Source of the DNA: Pseudomonas putida
Lineage (GTDB): Bacteria > Pseudomonadota > Gammaproteobacteria > Pseudomonadales > Pseudomonadaceae
DNA length: 64,000 nt
Assembly (NCBI RefSeq): GCF_005080685.1
Contig: NZ_CP039371.1
Coordinates: 2,418,001 to 2,482,000, forward strand
Reading direction: 5' to 3'
Under the pieces are notes generated by a model. That model worked only from the letters and a program-made list of their open reading frames with translations. It was not told where the DNA came from and did not search any database. This document shows positions 16,314-25,651 of the stretch, piece after piece. Position 1 is the first letter of the stretch; the number at the start of each line of letters is the position of its first letter. Both the position numbers and the translations under genes were made by a program.

Positions 16314-17650
16314 ATGAAACCATTCGCTCTGCTGCGCAGCTTCCTGTTCGTCAACGCCAGCCTGCTGAGCCTGTACGTGGGGGCCACGCCACTGCCCGCA
16401 AACCTGACGCCGGTGGGGCCGAACGCGGGCCCAGCGGCGACGGGCGCATACCGGCCTGGAACGGCGGCCTGCGGGCGGGGCAAGTGTCTCTGGCGGTCAA
16501 CGGCACGCCGCTGGACCCGTACGCCGATGAGCAGCCGCTGTATGTGATCACCGCCAACAACTACACCCAGTACCGGGAGCAACTGACGGCGGGGCAGGTG
16601 GCCTTGATGCAGCGTTACCCCCAGTCTTTCCGTCTGCCTGTGTATCCCTCGCACCGCAGTGTCGCGGTGCCGCCAGCCGTGGGCGAGTGGGCCCGGCACA
16701 ATGCGGCCAGTGCCCGGCTGGTCAATGACGGCAACGGCGTGGCGGGCTTTGCCGGCGTAGTGGCATTCCCCAGGCCCGAGAATGGCCTGCAGGTGCTGTG
16801 GAACCACCTCACGCGGCCGCGCAACGGCAGTTACAGCCTAGCCTCGGACAGCATCACCCCGCGTGGCGATGGCCGCTTCGCGACGATGAGCCTGCAACAG
16901 AACTTCGCCCGCCCCGATGTACTGGAAGGCGGCCAAGCGGGCAACGTGCTGTATTACCTGAGTTACCGTATGACCGCGCCGTCGCGCCTGGCGGGCGATG
17001 CCGTGGTGCTGCACGAAACCCTCGATCAGGTCGCCCAGCCGCGCCTCTCGTGGCTGTACAGCAGCAGTCAGCGGCGGGTGCGGCGTGCCCCGACGCTGGC
17101 TTATGACAGCATCACCCCGGGCACGGCCGGCCTGCGCACCGCCGACAGCCGCGACATGTTCAACGGCGCCCCGGACCTCTACCAGTGGACCCTGGTGGGC
17201 AAGAAGGCCCTGCACGTGCCATACAACAGCTATCGCCTGGCTTCGCCCGTGCTCGGTTATGCCGCGCTGATCGGGCCGGGGCACGTCAACCCGCAACCCA
17301 CCCGCTACGAGCTGCACCGGGTGTGGGAAGTGGTGGGCACCCTCAAACCTGGGGCGAAGCATCTGTACGCCAGTCGCCGCTATTACCTGGACGAGGACAG
17401 CTGGGCCATCCTCGAGGCGGACTTTTTCGACCACAAGGGCCAGTTGTGGCGCACCGCCCAGGCCCACAGCTACTACCACGTGACTGGGCAGGCGCTGGTC
17501 AACGCCATGGAGGCGATCTACGACCTGCGCAGTGGCCGCTACCAGCTGTCTGGCCTGACCAACGAGCAGCCAAGGCCGTACGCCTTCGACGTGCGCACCA
17601 GTGCTTCCTACTTTTCCCCCGGCGCATTGCGCAGCCAAGGGCTGCGCTGA
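16314..17650 (+). pseudogene. DUF1329 protein gene with a -1 frameshift
   Basis: DUF1329 proteins are exported ~450-residue LolB/outer-membrane-type proteins usually paired with DUF1302 proteins. The N-terminus in one frame is a signal peptide ending near GATPLPANLTPVG. The next frame carries AERGPSGDGRIPAWNGGL, the expected family continuation, and then 388 further residues ending SYFSPGALRSQGLR. The shift falls in the G-run at 16415-16418; one extra G would restore a 445-residue protein. Everything else, including the GAGG site before the ATG, looks healthy, so this may be a sequencing error, a slippage-prone locus or a fresh mutation. The intact frame from 16484 lacks the signal peptide. 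Confidence 0.8.
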
Positions 17651-17662
17651 CACAGGGCTCTC

Positions 17663-18052
17663 ATGAATTCCGATCACCGTCGTACTCCTTTGGAGCGCTG
17701 GTTGCTAGGGCAGGGCAAGGCGCCCGATCCGCGTTTTACCCTGGCCAATGAGCGCACCTTTCTTGCTTGGATCCGCACCGCACTGGCCTTGCTCGGTGGC
17801 GCCATCGCCATCGAAACCTTCGCTGCCCATGCCTGGCCACCCTCTGGGCGCGTGGCGATGGAGCTGGCGTTGCTGGCCATCAGCTTGCTGGTGAGCCTGG
17901 GCGCCGGCTGGCGCTGGTTCGCGGTGGAGCGCGCATTGCGCCGCGAGGCGCCGCTGCCGTTCCCGCGCCTGGTGCCACTGCTGAGCGTGGCGTGCGGGCT
18001 TGCCGGCGTGGCGCTTGTCGGCGTGCTATGGGCGCGTTGGCATGGCGGATAG
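17663..18052 (+). CDS. DUF202 (YidH-like) inner-membrane protein
   Basis: 129 residues with the family hallmark near residue 25-40, FTLANERTFLAWIRTALALL, followed by three membrane helices, as in Escherichia coli YidH. Function of the family is not established. It starts 12 bp after the DUF1329 gene and its last 11 bp overlap the next DUF202 gene. The pair resembles yidH-yidG organisation. Presence inside a catabolic cluster may be incidental or concern membrane stress during growth on amphipathic substrates. Confidence 0.88.
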   Translation: MNSDHRRTPLERWLLGQGKAPDPRFTLANERTFLAWIRTALALLGGAIAIETFAAHAWPPSGRVAMELALLAISLLVSLGAGWRWFAVERALRREAPLPFPRLVPLLSVACGLAGVALVGVLWARWHGG

Positions 18053-18341
18053 CGCCAGAGACACCGGGCTGCAGGCCGAGCGTACGGTGCTGGCCTGGCG
18101 GCGCACGCAGGTCTCGTTGCTGCTGGTAGCGTGCCTCGCCTGGCGTGGCGAGATGTGGATGGTGGCTGGCCTGGCGGCGCTGCTGGCGGTGTTGTGCCGG
18201 GCCCGTGACCGCCGGGTGTACCGCCGTGGGCTGGGCATGCTGCATCGCGAGCAGGGCCACGCGGCCGCCTGGAGTGTGCTGCTCTGTGCCCTGGGGGTGG
18301 CGGGCCTGGTGCTGAGCGTTTGGTTGCGCCGCTCGCTTTAG
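18042..18341 (+). CDS. DUF202 (YidG-like) inner-membrane protein
   Basis: 99 residues from the ATG at 18042, overlapping the end of the YidH-like gene by 11 bp, which implies translational coupling. GLQAERTVLAWRRTQVSLLL is the DUF202 signature. Three hydrophobic helices follow. A shorter, diverged partner of the preceding protein; the two may form a hetero-oligomer. The next gene on the right (alkylsulfatase) is convergent and ends 18 bp away. Confidence 0.83.
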   Translation: MADSARDTGLQAERTVLAWRRTQVSLLLVACLAWRGEMWMVAGLAALLAVLCRARDRRVYRRGLGMLHREQGHAAAWSVLLCALGVAGLVLSVWLRRSL

Positions 18342-18359
18342 GGCGGCGCTGTGGGTGAT

Positions 18360-20318
18360 TTAGGGGGTGACGATATTGAAGCGCCCGTCCGGCTCGTCCA
18401 GCCCGGCCATGAAGCGCATGAACTTCATGCGCTCGCCACTGATGTCGATATCACCGACGGTCGCTTCCTTGAGAAAGCCGGTCTGCTTCAGGGCGATGCG
18501 GTCCAGAAGAGCCTTGCTCATTTTCACCTCGACATCCGCCTGCCCGTGGCGGGTGTGGTCGCGGTGGGTGAGCACGCCGTTGCGTAGGGTCAGTGCATAG
18601 TCTTCGTTCAGGTCGGTGAAGTGCCAGTTGATGGTCAGGTCCTGCTCGGCGGCCTTGGCAGCATCCACGCGTACGCCCAGGTAATCGAAGAACAGCGTCG
18701 GGCTCAGGGCGCGTACCAGGTCGTCCGCGCTGCCGCCTTTGCTGGCGGTCGGTGCCACACCGTTGCGCAGCTCTTGCGCACCGGTCAGGTAGGCGTTGCG
18801 CCAGGTGGCGTTCTCGCTCTGGTAGCCCAGTTGCTCCAGGGCGTCGGCCTGCAGCTCGCGCGCTGCGCTGTTGTCGGGCTCGGCGAACACCAAGTGCCGG
18901 GTGAGCTCGGCAACCCAGCGGTAATCACCGCTGCCGTAGGCCTCGAGGGCCAGGGTCAGCACCCGCTCGGCGCCGCCCAGGGCCTTGACGTAATGCGCAC
19001 CGGCCTCGCTCGGCGGCAAGGGGTTGAGGGTTGCCGGGTTGCCGTCGTAAAAGCCCATGTAGCGCTGATACACCGCTCGCACGTTGTGGCTGAGCGAGCC
19101 ATAGTAGTCGCGGCTGTACCATTTGCTGGCCAGCCGAGGCGGCAAGGTGGTCAGCTCAGCGGCGATCTCGGTGGGGCCAAGGCCACGGTTGATCAGGCGC
19201 AGGGTCTGGCTGTCGATGAAGGCGTACATGTCGCGCTGGTCAGCCAGGTAGTCGCGGATCGCCGCGCCGCCCCAGGTCGGCCAGTGGTGCTGGGCAAATA
19301 CCACTTCGGCCTGCTCGCCATAGCGCAACAGCGACTGGTCGAGGTAGTGCGCCCACACCTTGGCATCGCGCACCTGGGCGCCGCGCAGGGTCAGCACGTT
19401 GTGCTGCACGTGGGAGGCGTTCTCGGCCATGCACAGGGCCTTGAACTGGGGGAACCACAGGTTCATCTCAGCAGGCGCTTCGGTGCCAGGGGTGAGTTGG
19501 AATTCGATGTCGACACCGTCGATGCGCAGGGTCTCGAAGGGCTGTTCGATCAGCCGGGTCGGGGCAATCAGGCTAACCGTGGCATTGGTCGGCACACCCT
19601 TGCCCAGGCCGGCATCCACCTGGCCGCGTGGACCGCGTGGCAGTGGTGCACCGTACATGTACTGCGCCCGGCGCTTCATTGCTGGCCCGGCCAGCACGTT
19701 TTCGCTGACGGCATGTTCGAAGAAGCCCAGCGGGGCGATGACCTGCACCTTGCCGGCCTTGACGTCCGCCTCGTCGATCACCCCACGCACGCCCCCGAAA
19801 TGATCGACGTGCGGGTGGGTATAGATCACCGCCACCACCGGTCGCTGCGGGCGATGGCGAAAGTACATGGCCAACCCGGCCCTGGCGGTTTCCACCGACA
19901 GCAGCGGGTCCATCACGATCAGACCGTGCTCGCCTTCGATCAGGGTCATGTTGGCCAGGTCCAGGCCGCGCACCTGGTAGATGCCTTCGCTGACCTTGAA
20001 CAACCCGGCAAGGGTGTTGAGCTGGGCAATGCGCCACAGGCTTGGGTTGACCGTGGCCGGTGCCTCGCCTTTGAGGAAGGCATAGCGCTGCAGGTCCCAA
20101 ACGGTTTTACCGTCGGCATTGACCACGGGCTGGTCAACAGCTTCGAGCAGCCCGCGGCGGGCATTGTCGAAGTCGCTGCGGTCGCCGAAGGGCAGGCGCT
20201 GCAACCATTGCTGATTGCTCTGGCGGGTGAGGTCGCTGGCGTCCTTGGCCGGCCCGTCGGCCAGCGCCGCGTAGGGCAGGGCCAGGGCCAGCAGGCAAGG
20301 CAGTGTGCGTAGGCGCAT
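18360..20318 (-). CDS. sdsA: SdsA-type alkylsulfatase (metallo-beta-lactamase fold)
   Basis: 652 residues, matching SdsA1/SdsAP alkylsulfatases, which hydrolyse primary or secondary alkyl sulfates such as dodecyl sulfate to alcohol plus sulfate. A signal peptide occupies residues 1-20 (cleavage after ALA), so the enzyme is exported. The zinc-binding motif THPHVDHFGG is at about 167-176, and a second ligand region CMAENASHVQHN lies near 300. The middle region (about 390-510) is the dimerisation domain and the last ~130 residues an SCP-2-like domain for hydrophobic substrate. Its placement beside alcohol dehydrogenase and beta-oxidation genes fits surfactant or sulfate-ester catabolism. The LysR gene upstream reads the same way. 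Confidence 0.9.
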   Translation of the reverse strand: MRLRTLPCLLALALPYAALADGPAKDASDLTRQSNQQWLQRLPFGDRSDFDNARRGLLEAVDQPVVNADGKTVWDLQRYAFLKGEAPATVNPSLWRIAQLNTLAGLFKVSEGIYQVRGLDLANMTLIEGEHGLIVMDPLLSVETARAGLAMYFRHRPQRPVVAVIYTHPHVDHFGGVRGVIDEADVKAGKVQVIAPLGFFEHAVSENVLAGPAMKRRAQYMYGAPLPRGPRGQVDAGLGKGVPTNATVSLIAPTRLIEQPFETLRIDGVDIEFQLTPGTEAPAEMNLWFPQFKALCMAENASHVQHNVLTLRGAQVRDAKVWAHYLDQSLLRYGEQAEVVFAQHHWPTWGGAAIRDYLADQRDMYAFIDSQTLRLINRGLGPTEIAAELTTLPPRLASKWYSRDYYGSLSHNVRAVYQRYMGFYDGNPATLNPLPPSEAGAHYVKALGGAERVLTLALEAYGSGDYRWVAELTRHLVFAEPDNSAARELQADALEQLGYQSENATWRNAYLTGAQELRNGVAPTASKGGSADDLVRALSPTLFFDYLGVRVDAAKAAEQDLTINWHFTDLNEDYALTLRNGVLTHRDHTRHGQADVEVKMSKALLDRIALKQTGFLKEATVGDIDISGERMKFMRFMAGLDEPDGRFNIVTP

Positions 20319-20327
20319 GGGGTAGTC

Positions 20328-20336
20328 CTTGTTGTT
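20328..20336 (-). promoter_or_regulatory. AAN-triplet leader (candidate Hfq/Crc site)
   Basis: On the minus strand AACAACAAG precedes GACTACCCC and the alkylsulfatase start. It fits the AANAANAA signal for Hfq/Crc. Confidence 0.5.
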
Positions 20337-20419
20337 CTGAAGCCGAACACTCTAAGGAAAGAGCTCGCCGGCGAACCAATACCACTCTTGCATGGCCACC
20401 CATGCCCAAGTGCTATGGC

Positions 20420-21319
20420 TCAGCCGGCACCAATGTCCATGATGCGCGCCACGAGCCAGGCCAGTGCCGGGTCGTGCTGGCGATGGGCAAGGTACACCAG
20501 CTCCAGCTGGAAGGGCTCCAGGGCGAACGGCAGCTCGAATACCTGAAGCGGCAGCAGCCGGGCGAAATAGCGGGCCAGGGCGGTGGGCAGCACCACGCAC
20601 AAGTCGGAGCTTGCGGCCAGGTGTGCGGCCTGCAGGTAATTGGGCGTGGTGTAGACGATGCGCCGGGCCAGACGCTGTTCCCCCAGCCATTGGTCGACCA
20701 TGCCACGTGTCTGCCCGCCGTGCACCCACAGGTGGCGCAGGGCGAGAAACGCTTGAAGGTCGAGGGTGCCATCCACTTCGGGGTGGCCCTGGCGCACCGC
20801 CACGTGCAGGGTTTCGCTGCGCCAGTGGCGCCGCTCGTAGCGCGCGGGCACCTCATCGAAGCGCCCCAGCACCAGGTCGAGCTCGCCGCGATCGAGGGCT
20901 TCGGCGGGCAGATTGGGGGTCAGGTGCAGCACATCCACGCGCAAGTGCGGGGCCTGGGTTTGCAAGGTGGCCAGCAACTTTGGCATGCACAGCTGTTCGG
21001 CGAAGTCGGTGAGCGCGATACGCAGCTGGCGGTGGCTGAGCCGCGGGTCGAAGCTGTCGCCGGCGCCAAGGGTCTGTTCGATCTGCAGCAATGCCGCGCG
21101 AATCGGGCCTTCCAGGGCCAAGGCGCGCGGAGTGGGGCGCATGCGCCGGCCCACGCGCACCAGCAGCGGGTCGCCCAGCAGGTCGCGCAGGCGCGCCAGC
21201 GCATTGCTCACCGTCGGCTGGGTCAGAGCCAGGCGTTCGGCGGCGCGCGACACATTCTGTTCCCGCAGCAGCATGTCCAGGACGCGCAGCAGGTTGAGGT
21301 CGAAGTTGGTTATATTCAT
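20420..21319 (-). CDS. LysR-family regulator (NodD/NahR-like branch)
   Basis: 299 residues from the second in-frame ATG (21319), where the typical start MNITNFDLNLLRVLDMLL begins; an upstream ATG would add 12 unlikely residues. The HTH reads ENQNV-like REQNVSRAAERLALTQPTVS, and the VRVGRRMRPTPRA segment is characteristic of the NodD/NahR/SyrM branch whose members respond to aromatic or acyl-type inducers. It lies between the alkylsulfatase (same strand, downstream) and the divergent beta-oxidation operon starting at 21420, so it may control either or both. Confidence 0.92.
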   Translation of the reverse strand: MNITNFDLNLLRVLDMLLREQNVSRAAERLALTQPTVSNALARLRDLLGDPLLVRVGRRMRPTPRALALEGPIRAALLQIEQTLGAGDSFDPRLSHRQLRIALTDFAEQLCMPKLLATLQTQAPHLRVDVLHLTPNLPAEALDRGELDLVLGRFDEVPARYERRHWRSETLHVAVRQGHPEVDGTLDLQAFLALRHLWVHGGQTRGMVDQWLGEQRLARRIVYTTPNYLQAAHLAASSDLCVVLPTALARYFARLLPLQVFELPFALEPFQLELVYLAHRQHDPALAWLVARIMDIGAG

Positions 21320-21419
21320 GTGAGCAATACATGGGATGGAAAATGAGAATTTCAAAAATAGTAGGCGCCTGACTAGGGTGAGGGCAATGCCTTCACACCT
21401 TGGATCAGGAGCGTCACGC

Positions 21420-22658
21420 GTGATTATTTCCTACAACGTTCAACAGGCGGCGGTGATCGGCGCCGGCACCATGGGCCGCGGCATCGTCATCAGCCTGGCC
21501 CGTGCGGGCCTTGCGGTGCTGTGGCTGGACAACGACCCCAGCGCTACCGAAGCCGGCCTGGCGATGATCGCGCAAACCTGGGCACAGCAGGTGGCCAAGG
21601 GCCGTATCGATCAGGCCGAGGCTGACGCCTGCCTGGCGCGGGTGCGCCAGGTAACGGCTTATGATGACCTCGCCGAAGCCGACCTGGTGATCGAAGCGGT
21701 GTACGAGAACCTGGCGCTCAAGCAGGCCATCTTCCGTACCCTGGACAGCACGCTCAAGGCTGACGCCATCCTTGCCAGCAACACCTCGGCACTGGACATC
21801 GACGCCATCGCGGCAGTCACCCGCCGGCCCGAACAGGTGCTCGGGCTGCACTTCTTCAGCCCGGCCCATGTGATGAAGCTATTGGAAGTGGTGCGCGGGG
21901 CGCGCACTTCGCCTGCGGTGCTCGAGGCGGCCCAGGCCCTTGGGCAGCGCATGGGCAAGGAAGTGGTGGTGGCCGGCAACTGTCCAGGCTTCATCGGCAA
22001 CCGCATGCTCGCCAGCTATGTGGCCGAGGCGCGCAAGCTGCTGCTCGAAGGCGCCACGCCGCGGCAGGTGGATGAGACGTTGCAAAGGTTCGGCATGGCC
22101 ATGGGCCCGTTTCGCATGTACGACGTGATCGGCATCGACCTGGAGTGGCGGGCCCGTCAGTTGGCTGGGAAAGGCATGGATGCGCCGTTGGCCCAGGTCG
22201 ACAATAGCCTGTGTGCGCTGGGGCGCTTCGGGCAGAAGGCCGGCCAGGGTTACTACCGTTATGCCCCTGGCAGCCGTGATGCGGTGCACGACCCCGAAGT
22301 CGATGCACTGGTGCTCAAGGTCGCCCATGACCTGGGCGTGCGTCGGCGCCAGATCGACGACGAGGAAATCCGTGAGCGCTGCCTGCTGGCGCTGGTCAAC
22401 GAAGGGGCAAAGATACTTGAGGAATCGGTGGCCAGCTGCAGCGCTGACATCGACCGTGTCTACCTGCATGGCTACGGCTTCCCGCACGAGGTTGGCGGGC
22501 CGATGCGCTGGGCCGACCAGCAGGGGCTGGGCTTGCTGCTGGCACGCCTGGAACGCTTGGAGGGACTGTTCGGCGAGCACTGGCGCCAGGCCGGATTGCT
22601 GAGGAGCCTGGTGGCTGAGGGTAAACAGTTGGTCGACGTTCGCGAGGGCCGGGCATGA
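21420..22658 (+). CDS. 3-hydroxyacyl-CoA dehydrogenase (NAD-dependent)
   Basis: 412 residues from a GTG at 21420, chosen because AGGAG lies 8 bp upstream; an ATG at 21387 is the alternative. It catalyses oxidation of 3-hydroxyacyl-CoA to 3-ketoacyl-CoA. The Rossmann motif VIGAGTMGRG is at residues 12-21. ASNTSALDIDAIA, the catalytic-His region LHFFSPAHVMKLLEVVRG, and CPGFIGNRML follow, with two C-terminal 3HCDH domains (about 190-280 and 310-395). It has no hydratase domain, unlike FadB. Its stop overlaps the next acyl-CoA dehydrogenase start by 4 bp (ATGA), so the two are translationally coupled. Confidence 0.92.
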   Translation: MIISYNVQQAAVIGAGTMGRGIVISLARAGLAVLWLDNDPSATEAGLAMIAQTWAQQVAKGRIDQAEADACLARVRQVTAYDDLAEADLVIEAVYENLALKQAIFRTLDSTLKADAILASNTSALDIDAIAAVTRRPEQVLGLHFFSPAHVMKLLEVVRGARTSPAVLEAAQALGQRMGKEVVVAGNCPGFIGNRMLASYVAEARKLLLEGATPRQVDETLQRFGMAMGPFRMYDVIGIDLEWRARQLAGKGMDAPLAQVDNSLCALGRFGQKAGQGYYRYAPGSRDAVHDPEVDALVLKVAHDLGVRRRQIDDEEIRERCLLALVNEGAKILEESVASCSADIDRVYLHGYGFPHEVGGPMRWADQQGLGLLLARLERLEGLFGEHWRQAGLLRSLVAEGKQLVDVREGRA

Positions 22659-24442
22659 ACTACCGAGCCCCCCAGCGTGACATGCACTTCGTGCTGCATG
22701 AACTGTTCGATGTGACGGCGCACTGTGCCCGCCTGGGCAATGAGCTGGACCGCGAAACCATCGATGGCATTCTTGAGCAGGGTGCACGCTTTGCCAGCGA
22801 AGTGGTTGCGCCGCTCAACCGCCAGGGCGATGAGCAGGGCTGCCGCCTGGAGCAAGGCAACGTGCGCACCCCGGATGGCTTTCGCCAGGCTTACCGGCAG
22901 TATGTGGAGCAGGGCTGGGGGGGCATGACCGGCCCGCTGGAACATGGCGGCCAGGGCCTGCCGCAAATGGTTTCGGCCTGCTTTCACGAAATGCTGATGG
23001 GCGCGTCGCTGTCGTTTCGGATCTATTCCGGGCTGACCGAGGGCGCCGTGCTGGCCTTGCACCGGCATGGCAGCGCAGCGATCAAGCGCGATTACCTGGG
23101 CAAGCTGGTCAGCGGCGAATGGGCCGGCACCATGTGCCTGACCGAGCCGCAGGCCGGCACCGACCTGGCGCTGCTGCGTACCCGTGCCGAGCCGCAGGGC
23201 GATGGTAGCTACCGCATCAGCGGTAGCAAGATCTTCATCAGCGGCGGCGACCAGGATCTCACCGACAACATCGTCCACCTGGTGCTGGCGCGGCTGCCGG
23301 ATGCGCCGGCCGGTGTGCGTGGCATCAGCCTGTTCCTGGTGCCCAAGTTCGAATGCACAGAAGCCGGAGGGCTGGGCCCGCGCAATGCGGTCGAATGCGG
23401 CGCGCTTGAGCACAAGATGGGCATCAAGGGCGCGGCGACCTGCGTGATGAATTTCGATGGCGCCCGAGGCTGGCTGGTGGGGGAGGCCAACCAGGGCCTG
23501 GCGTGCATGTTCACCATGATGAACGATGCGCGCTTCCAGGTCGGCCTGCAGGGGCTGGGCATCGCCGAGGCGGCCTTCCAGGGTGGCCTGGCCTATGCCC
23601 GCGAGCGCTTGCAGTCGCGCAGTCTGGCAGGGCCGGTGGCGCCCGAGCGCAGTGCCGACCCGATCATCTGCCACCCTGACGTGCGGCGCATGCTGCTGAC
23701 TCAGAAAACCCTCAGCGAAGGTTGCCGCATGCTGGCGGCCTTTGCCGCCCAAGCGCTGGACCTGGAGCACGGTGCTTTGCAGCCTGAAGTGCAGGCGGCC
23801 GCAGGGCGCCGGGCGGCGTTGCTTATCCCCATCGTCAAGGCCTTCCTCACCGATGTCGGCCAGGAGACTGCCAGCCTAGGCGTGCAGCTGTACGGCGGGC
23901 ATGGCTACATCCGCGAATGGGGCGTGGAGCAACTGATGCGCGACAGCCGCATCACCCAGCTGTACGAGGGCACCAACGGCATTCAGGCGTTGGACCTGAT
24001 TCGCCGCAAGCTGCTTGGCGATGGTGGCGAGCAGTTGCGCCTGCTGATCGATGAGTTGCTTGAAGCGGCACGCAACTGCCGCGCAGACGCGCTGGCCGGG
24101 ATGGCCCAGGCGGTTGCCCAGCGCCTGCAGGAATGGCGCAACCTGAGCGCCGAGGTGCTCGACGCCTGCCGCTGCGACCCGCAAGAAATCGGCGCGGTGT
24201 CGGTGGATTTTCTCGCCTACTCGGGCTACGTGCTGCTGGCCGCACTGTGGCTTCGGGCGGCCGAAACCGCCAGCGCGGCATTGACCGCCGGCAGCCAGGA
24301 CAGCGCCTTTTACCAGGCCAAGTTGCAGGCTGCAGCCTTTTACTGGCGGCGGGTGTTGCCGCGCGCGAGTGCCCACTGCGAGGCCTTGCGCGGCGGCGCA
24401 CAGTGCCTGATGAGCCTGGATGATTCGCACTTCGCCTTTTGA
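22655..24442 (+). CDS. Acyl-CoA dehydrogenase, long DmdC/FadE5-like type
   Basis: 595 residues, the larger acyl-CoA dehydrogenase class with an extra C-terminal domain found in DmdC and in Pseudomonas aryl/medium-chain enzymes. The core includes MCLTEPQAGTDLALLRT (about 165-181) and ITQLYEGTNGIQALDLI, where the catalytic Glu precedes GTNGIQ. The last ~140 residues form the C-terminal helical domain. It overlaps the preceding dehydrogenase gene by 4 bp and is followed by the iron alcohol dehydrogenase. Two acyl-CoA dehydrogenases of different class suggest successive rounds acting on different chain lengths. Confidence 0.93.
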   Translation: MNYRAPQRDMHFVLHELFDVTAHCARLGNELDRETIDGILEQGARFASEVVAPLNRQGDEQGCRLEQGNVRTPDGFRQAYRQYVEQGWGGMTGPLEHGGQGLPQMVSACFHEMLMGASLSFRIYSGLTEGAVLALHRHGSAAIKRDYLGKLVSGEWAGTMCLTEPQAGTDLALLRTRAEPQGDGSYRISGSKIFISGGDQDLTDNIVHLVLARLPDAPAGVRGISLFLVPKFECTEAGGLGPRNAVECGALEHKMGIKGAATCVMNFDGARGWLVGEANQGLACMFTMMNDARFQVGLQGLGIAEAAFQGGLAYARERLQSRSLAGPVAPERSADPIICHPDVRRMLLTQKTLSEGCRMLAAFAAQALDLEHGALQPEVQAAAGRRAALLIPIVKAFLTDVGQETASLGVQLYGGHGYIREWGVEQLMRDSRITQLYEGTNGIQALDLIRRKLLGDGGEQLRLLIDELLEAARNCRADALAGMAQAVAQRLQEWRNLSAEVLDACRCDPQEIGAVSVDFLAYSGYVLLAALWLRAAETASAALTAGSQDSAFYQAKLQAAAFYWRRVLPRASAHCEALRGGAQCLMSLDDSHFAF

Positions 24443-24464
24443 CCTGGCCCTGCTGTTCACCCAC

Positions 24465-24473
24465 AAGAACAAG
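24465..24473 (+). promoter_or_regulatory. AAN-triplet leader (candidate Hfq/Crc site)
   Basis: AAGAACAAG runs into the AGAGGAAC ribosome-binding region of the iron alcohol dehydrogenase gene. Confidence 0.45.
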
Positions 24474-24479
24474 AGGAAC

Positions 24480-25649
24480 ATGAGTATGCAGCCGTTCAGT
24501 TTTGCCACCACCCCCCATCTGCTCTGCGAACCCGGCGCGGCCGGGCGCCTGGCGCAGCTGTGCCAGCAACGCGGCGTGCGCCGTGTGCTGATCGTGACCG
24601 ACCCGGGTATCGTCAGTCTGGGTATGCTCGATGACTTGCTCCCAGGGTTCACCCAGGCCCACTTGAGCGTGGCGATCTTCAGCGAGGTCAGCGCCGACCC
24701 CAGCCATGCCTGCGTGCTGTCGGCCGCCGCTCGGGCGCGGCATATCGGCGCCGAGCTGATCGTCGGCTTCGGTGGCGGCAGCTCCATGGATGTCGCCAAG
24801 CTGGTGGCGCTGCTGGCGCACCCGGCCTGTGATCAGACCCTGGAGGCGGTGTACGGCATCGACCGGGCCAAAGGCCAGCGCCTGCCGCTGATCCAGGTGC
24901 CGACCACCGCTGGGACGGGGTCGGAGGTCACGCCCGTCGCCGTGATCACCACCGGCGAGGCGGCCAAGATGGCGGTGATTTCACCCCTGTTGCTGCCCGA
25001 CCTGGCCTTGCTCGACGCAGAGCGCACTCTGGGCCTGCCCCCGGCGATCACCGCCGCCACGGGGATCGATGCCATGGTCCATGCCATCGAGGCCACCACC
25101 AGCCAGTTCAAGAGCAACCCGCTGTCCAGCCTGCTGGCCCGTGAGGCGCTGGCGCTGCTGGCCGGCAACCTCGACCAGGCGGTGCACAACGGTGGCAACC
25201 TGGTGGCGCGCCAGGCCATGCTGCTGGGCGCCTGTCTGGCCGGGCAGGCGTTTGCCAACGCGCCGGTGGCGGCGGTGCATGCGCTGGCCTACCCATTGGG
25301 GGCGCGTTACCACGTGCCGCACGGGCTGGCCAATGCGCTGGTGCTGCCCCACGTGATGCGCTTCAACCGTCGCGAAGCGTTCGCCGACTATGCCGCGCTG
25401 GCCCCGGCCCTGCTGGGCGATCGCCTGGTGCCTGGCGACCCCCATGCGCTGTGTAACCAGTTCATCGATGAGCTGGAGCAGCTGGCGCCACGCTGCGGCC
25501 TGCCCAGTCGGCTGCGAGATGTCGGTGTACCGCGGCACAGCCTGCCATTGCTGGCCGAGGATGCCCTGCAACAGCAACGGTTGCTGGTCAACAACCCGCG
25601 CAAGGTCACCCTCGACGACGCATTGGCCCTCTATCAGGCGGCGTTTTGA
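24480..25649 (+). CDS. Iron-containing alcohol dehydrogenase (group III)
   Basis: 389 residues from the ATG at 24480 (AGAGG upstream); a longer in-frame start overlaps the previous gene. The family oxidises primary alcohols or reduces aldehydes with NAD(P). The cofactor loop GGGSSMDVAKLVA is near residue 100. The metal ligands lie in ATGIDAMVHAIEA (Asp and His) and in HALAYPLGARYHVPHGLANA (His residues). It is coded between acyl-CoA dehydrogenase and thioesterase genes in one operon, so it likely handles the alcohol released by sulfatase or esterase action, or an omega-hydroxy intermediate. No aldehyde dehydrogenase lies in this operon. Confidence 0.9.
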   Translation: MSMQPFSFATTPHLLCEPGAAGRLAQLCQQRGVRRVLIVTDPGIVSLGMLDDLLPGFTQAHLSVAIFSEVSADPSHACVLSAAARARHIGAELIVGFGGGSSMDVAKLVALLAHPACDQTLEAVYGIDRAKGQRLPLIQVPTTAGTGSEVTPVAVITTGEAAKMAVISPLLLPDLALLDAERTLGLPPAITAATGIDAMVHAIEATTSQFKSNPLSSLLAREALALLAGNLDQAVHNGGNLVARQAMLLGACLAGQAFANAPVAAVHALAYPLGARYHVPHGLANALVLPHVMRFNRREAFADYAALAPALLGDRLVPGDPHALCNQFIDELEQLAPRCGLPSRLRDVGVPRHSLPLLAEDALQQQRLLVNNPRKVTLDDALALYQAAF

Positions 25650-25651
25650 AC

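Noticed and set aside
18621..20312. 563-codon plus-strand frame
   Set aside because: It lies fully antisense to the alkylsulfatase gene, is rich in Gln/His/Gly/Val typical of the reverse frame of GC-rich genes, and has no recognisable domain.
20319..20419. Possible third copy of the 40-bp motif before the alkylsulfatase gene
   Set aside because: Only a weak GTGGCC...TATTGGTTCG resemblance with different spacing; not enough to claim a shared site.
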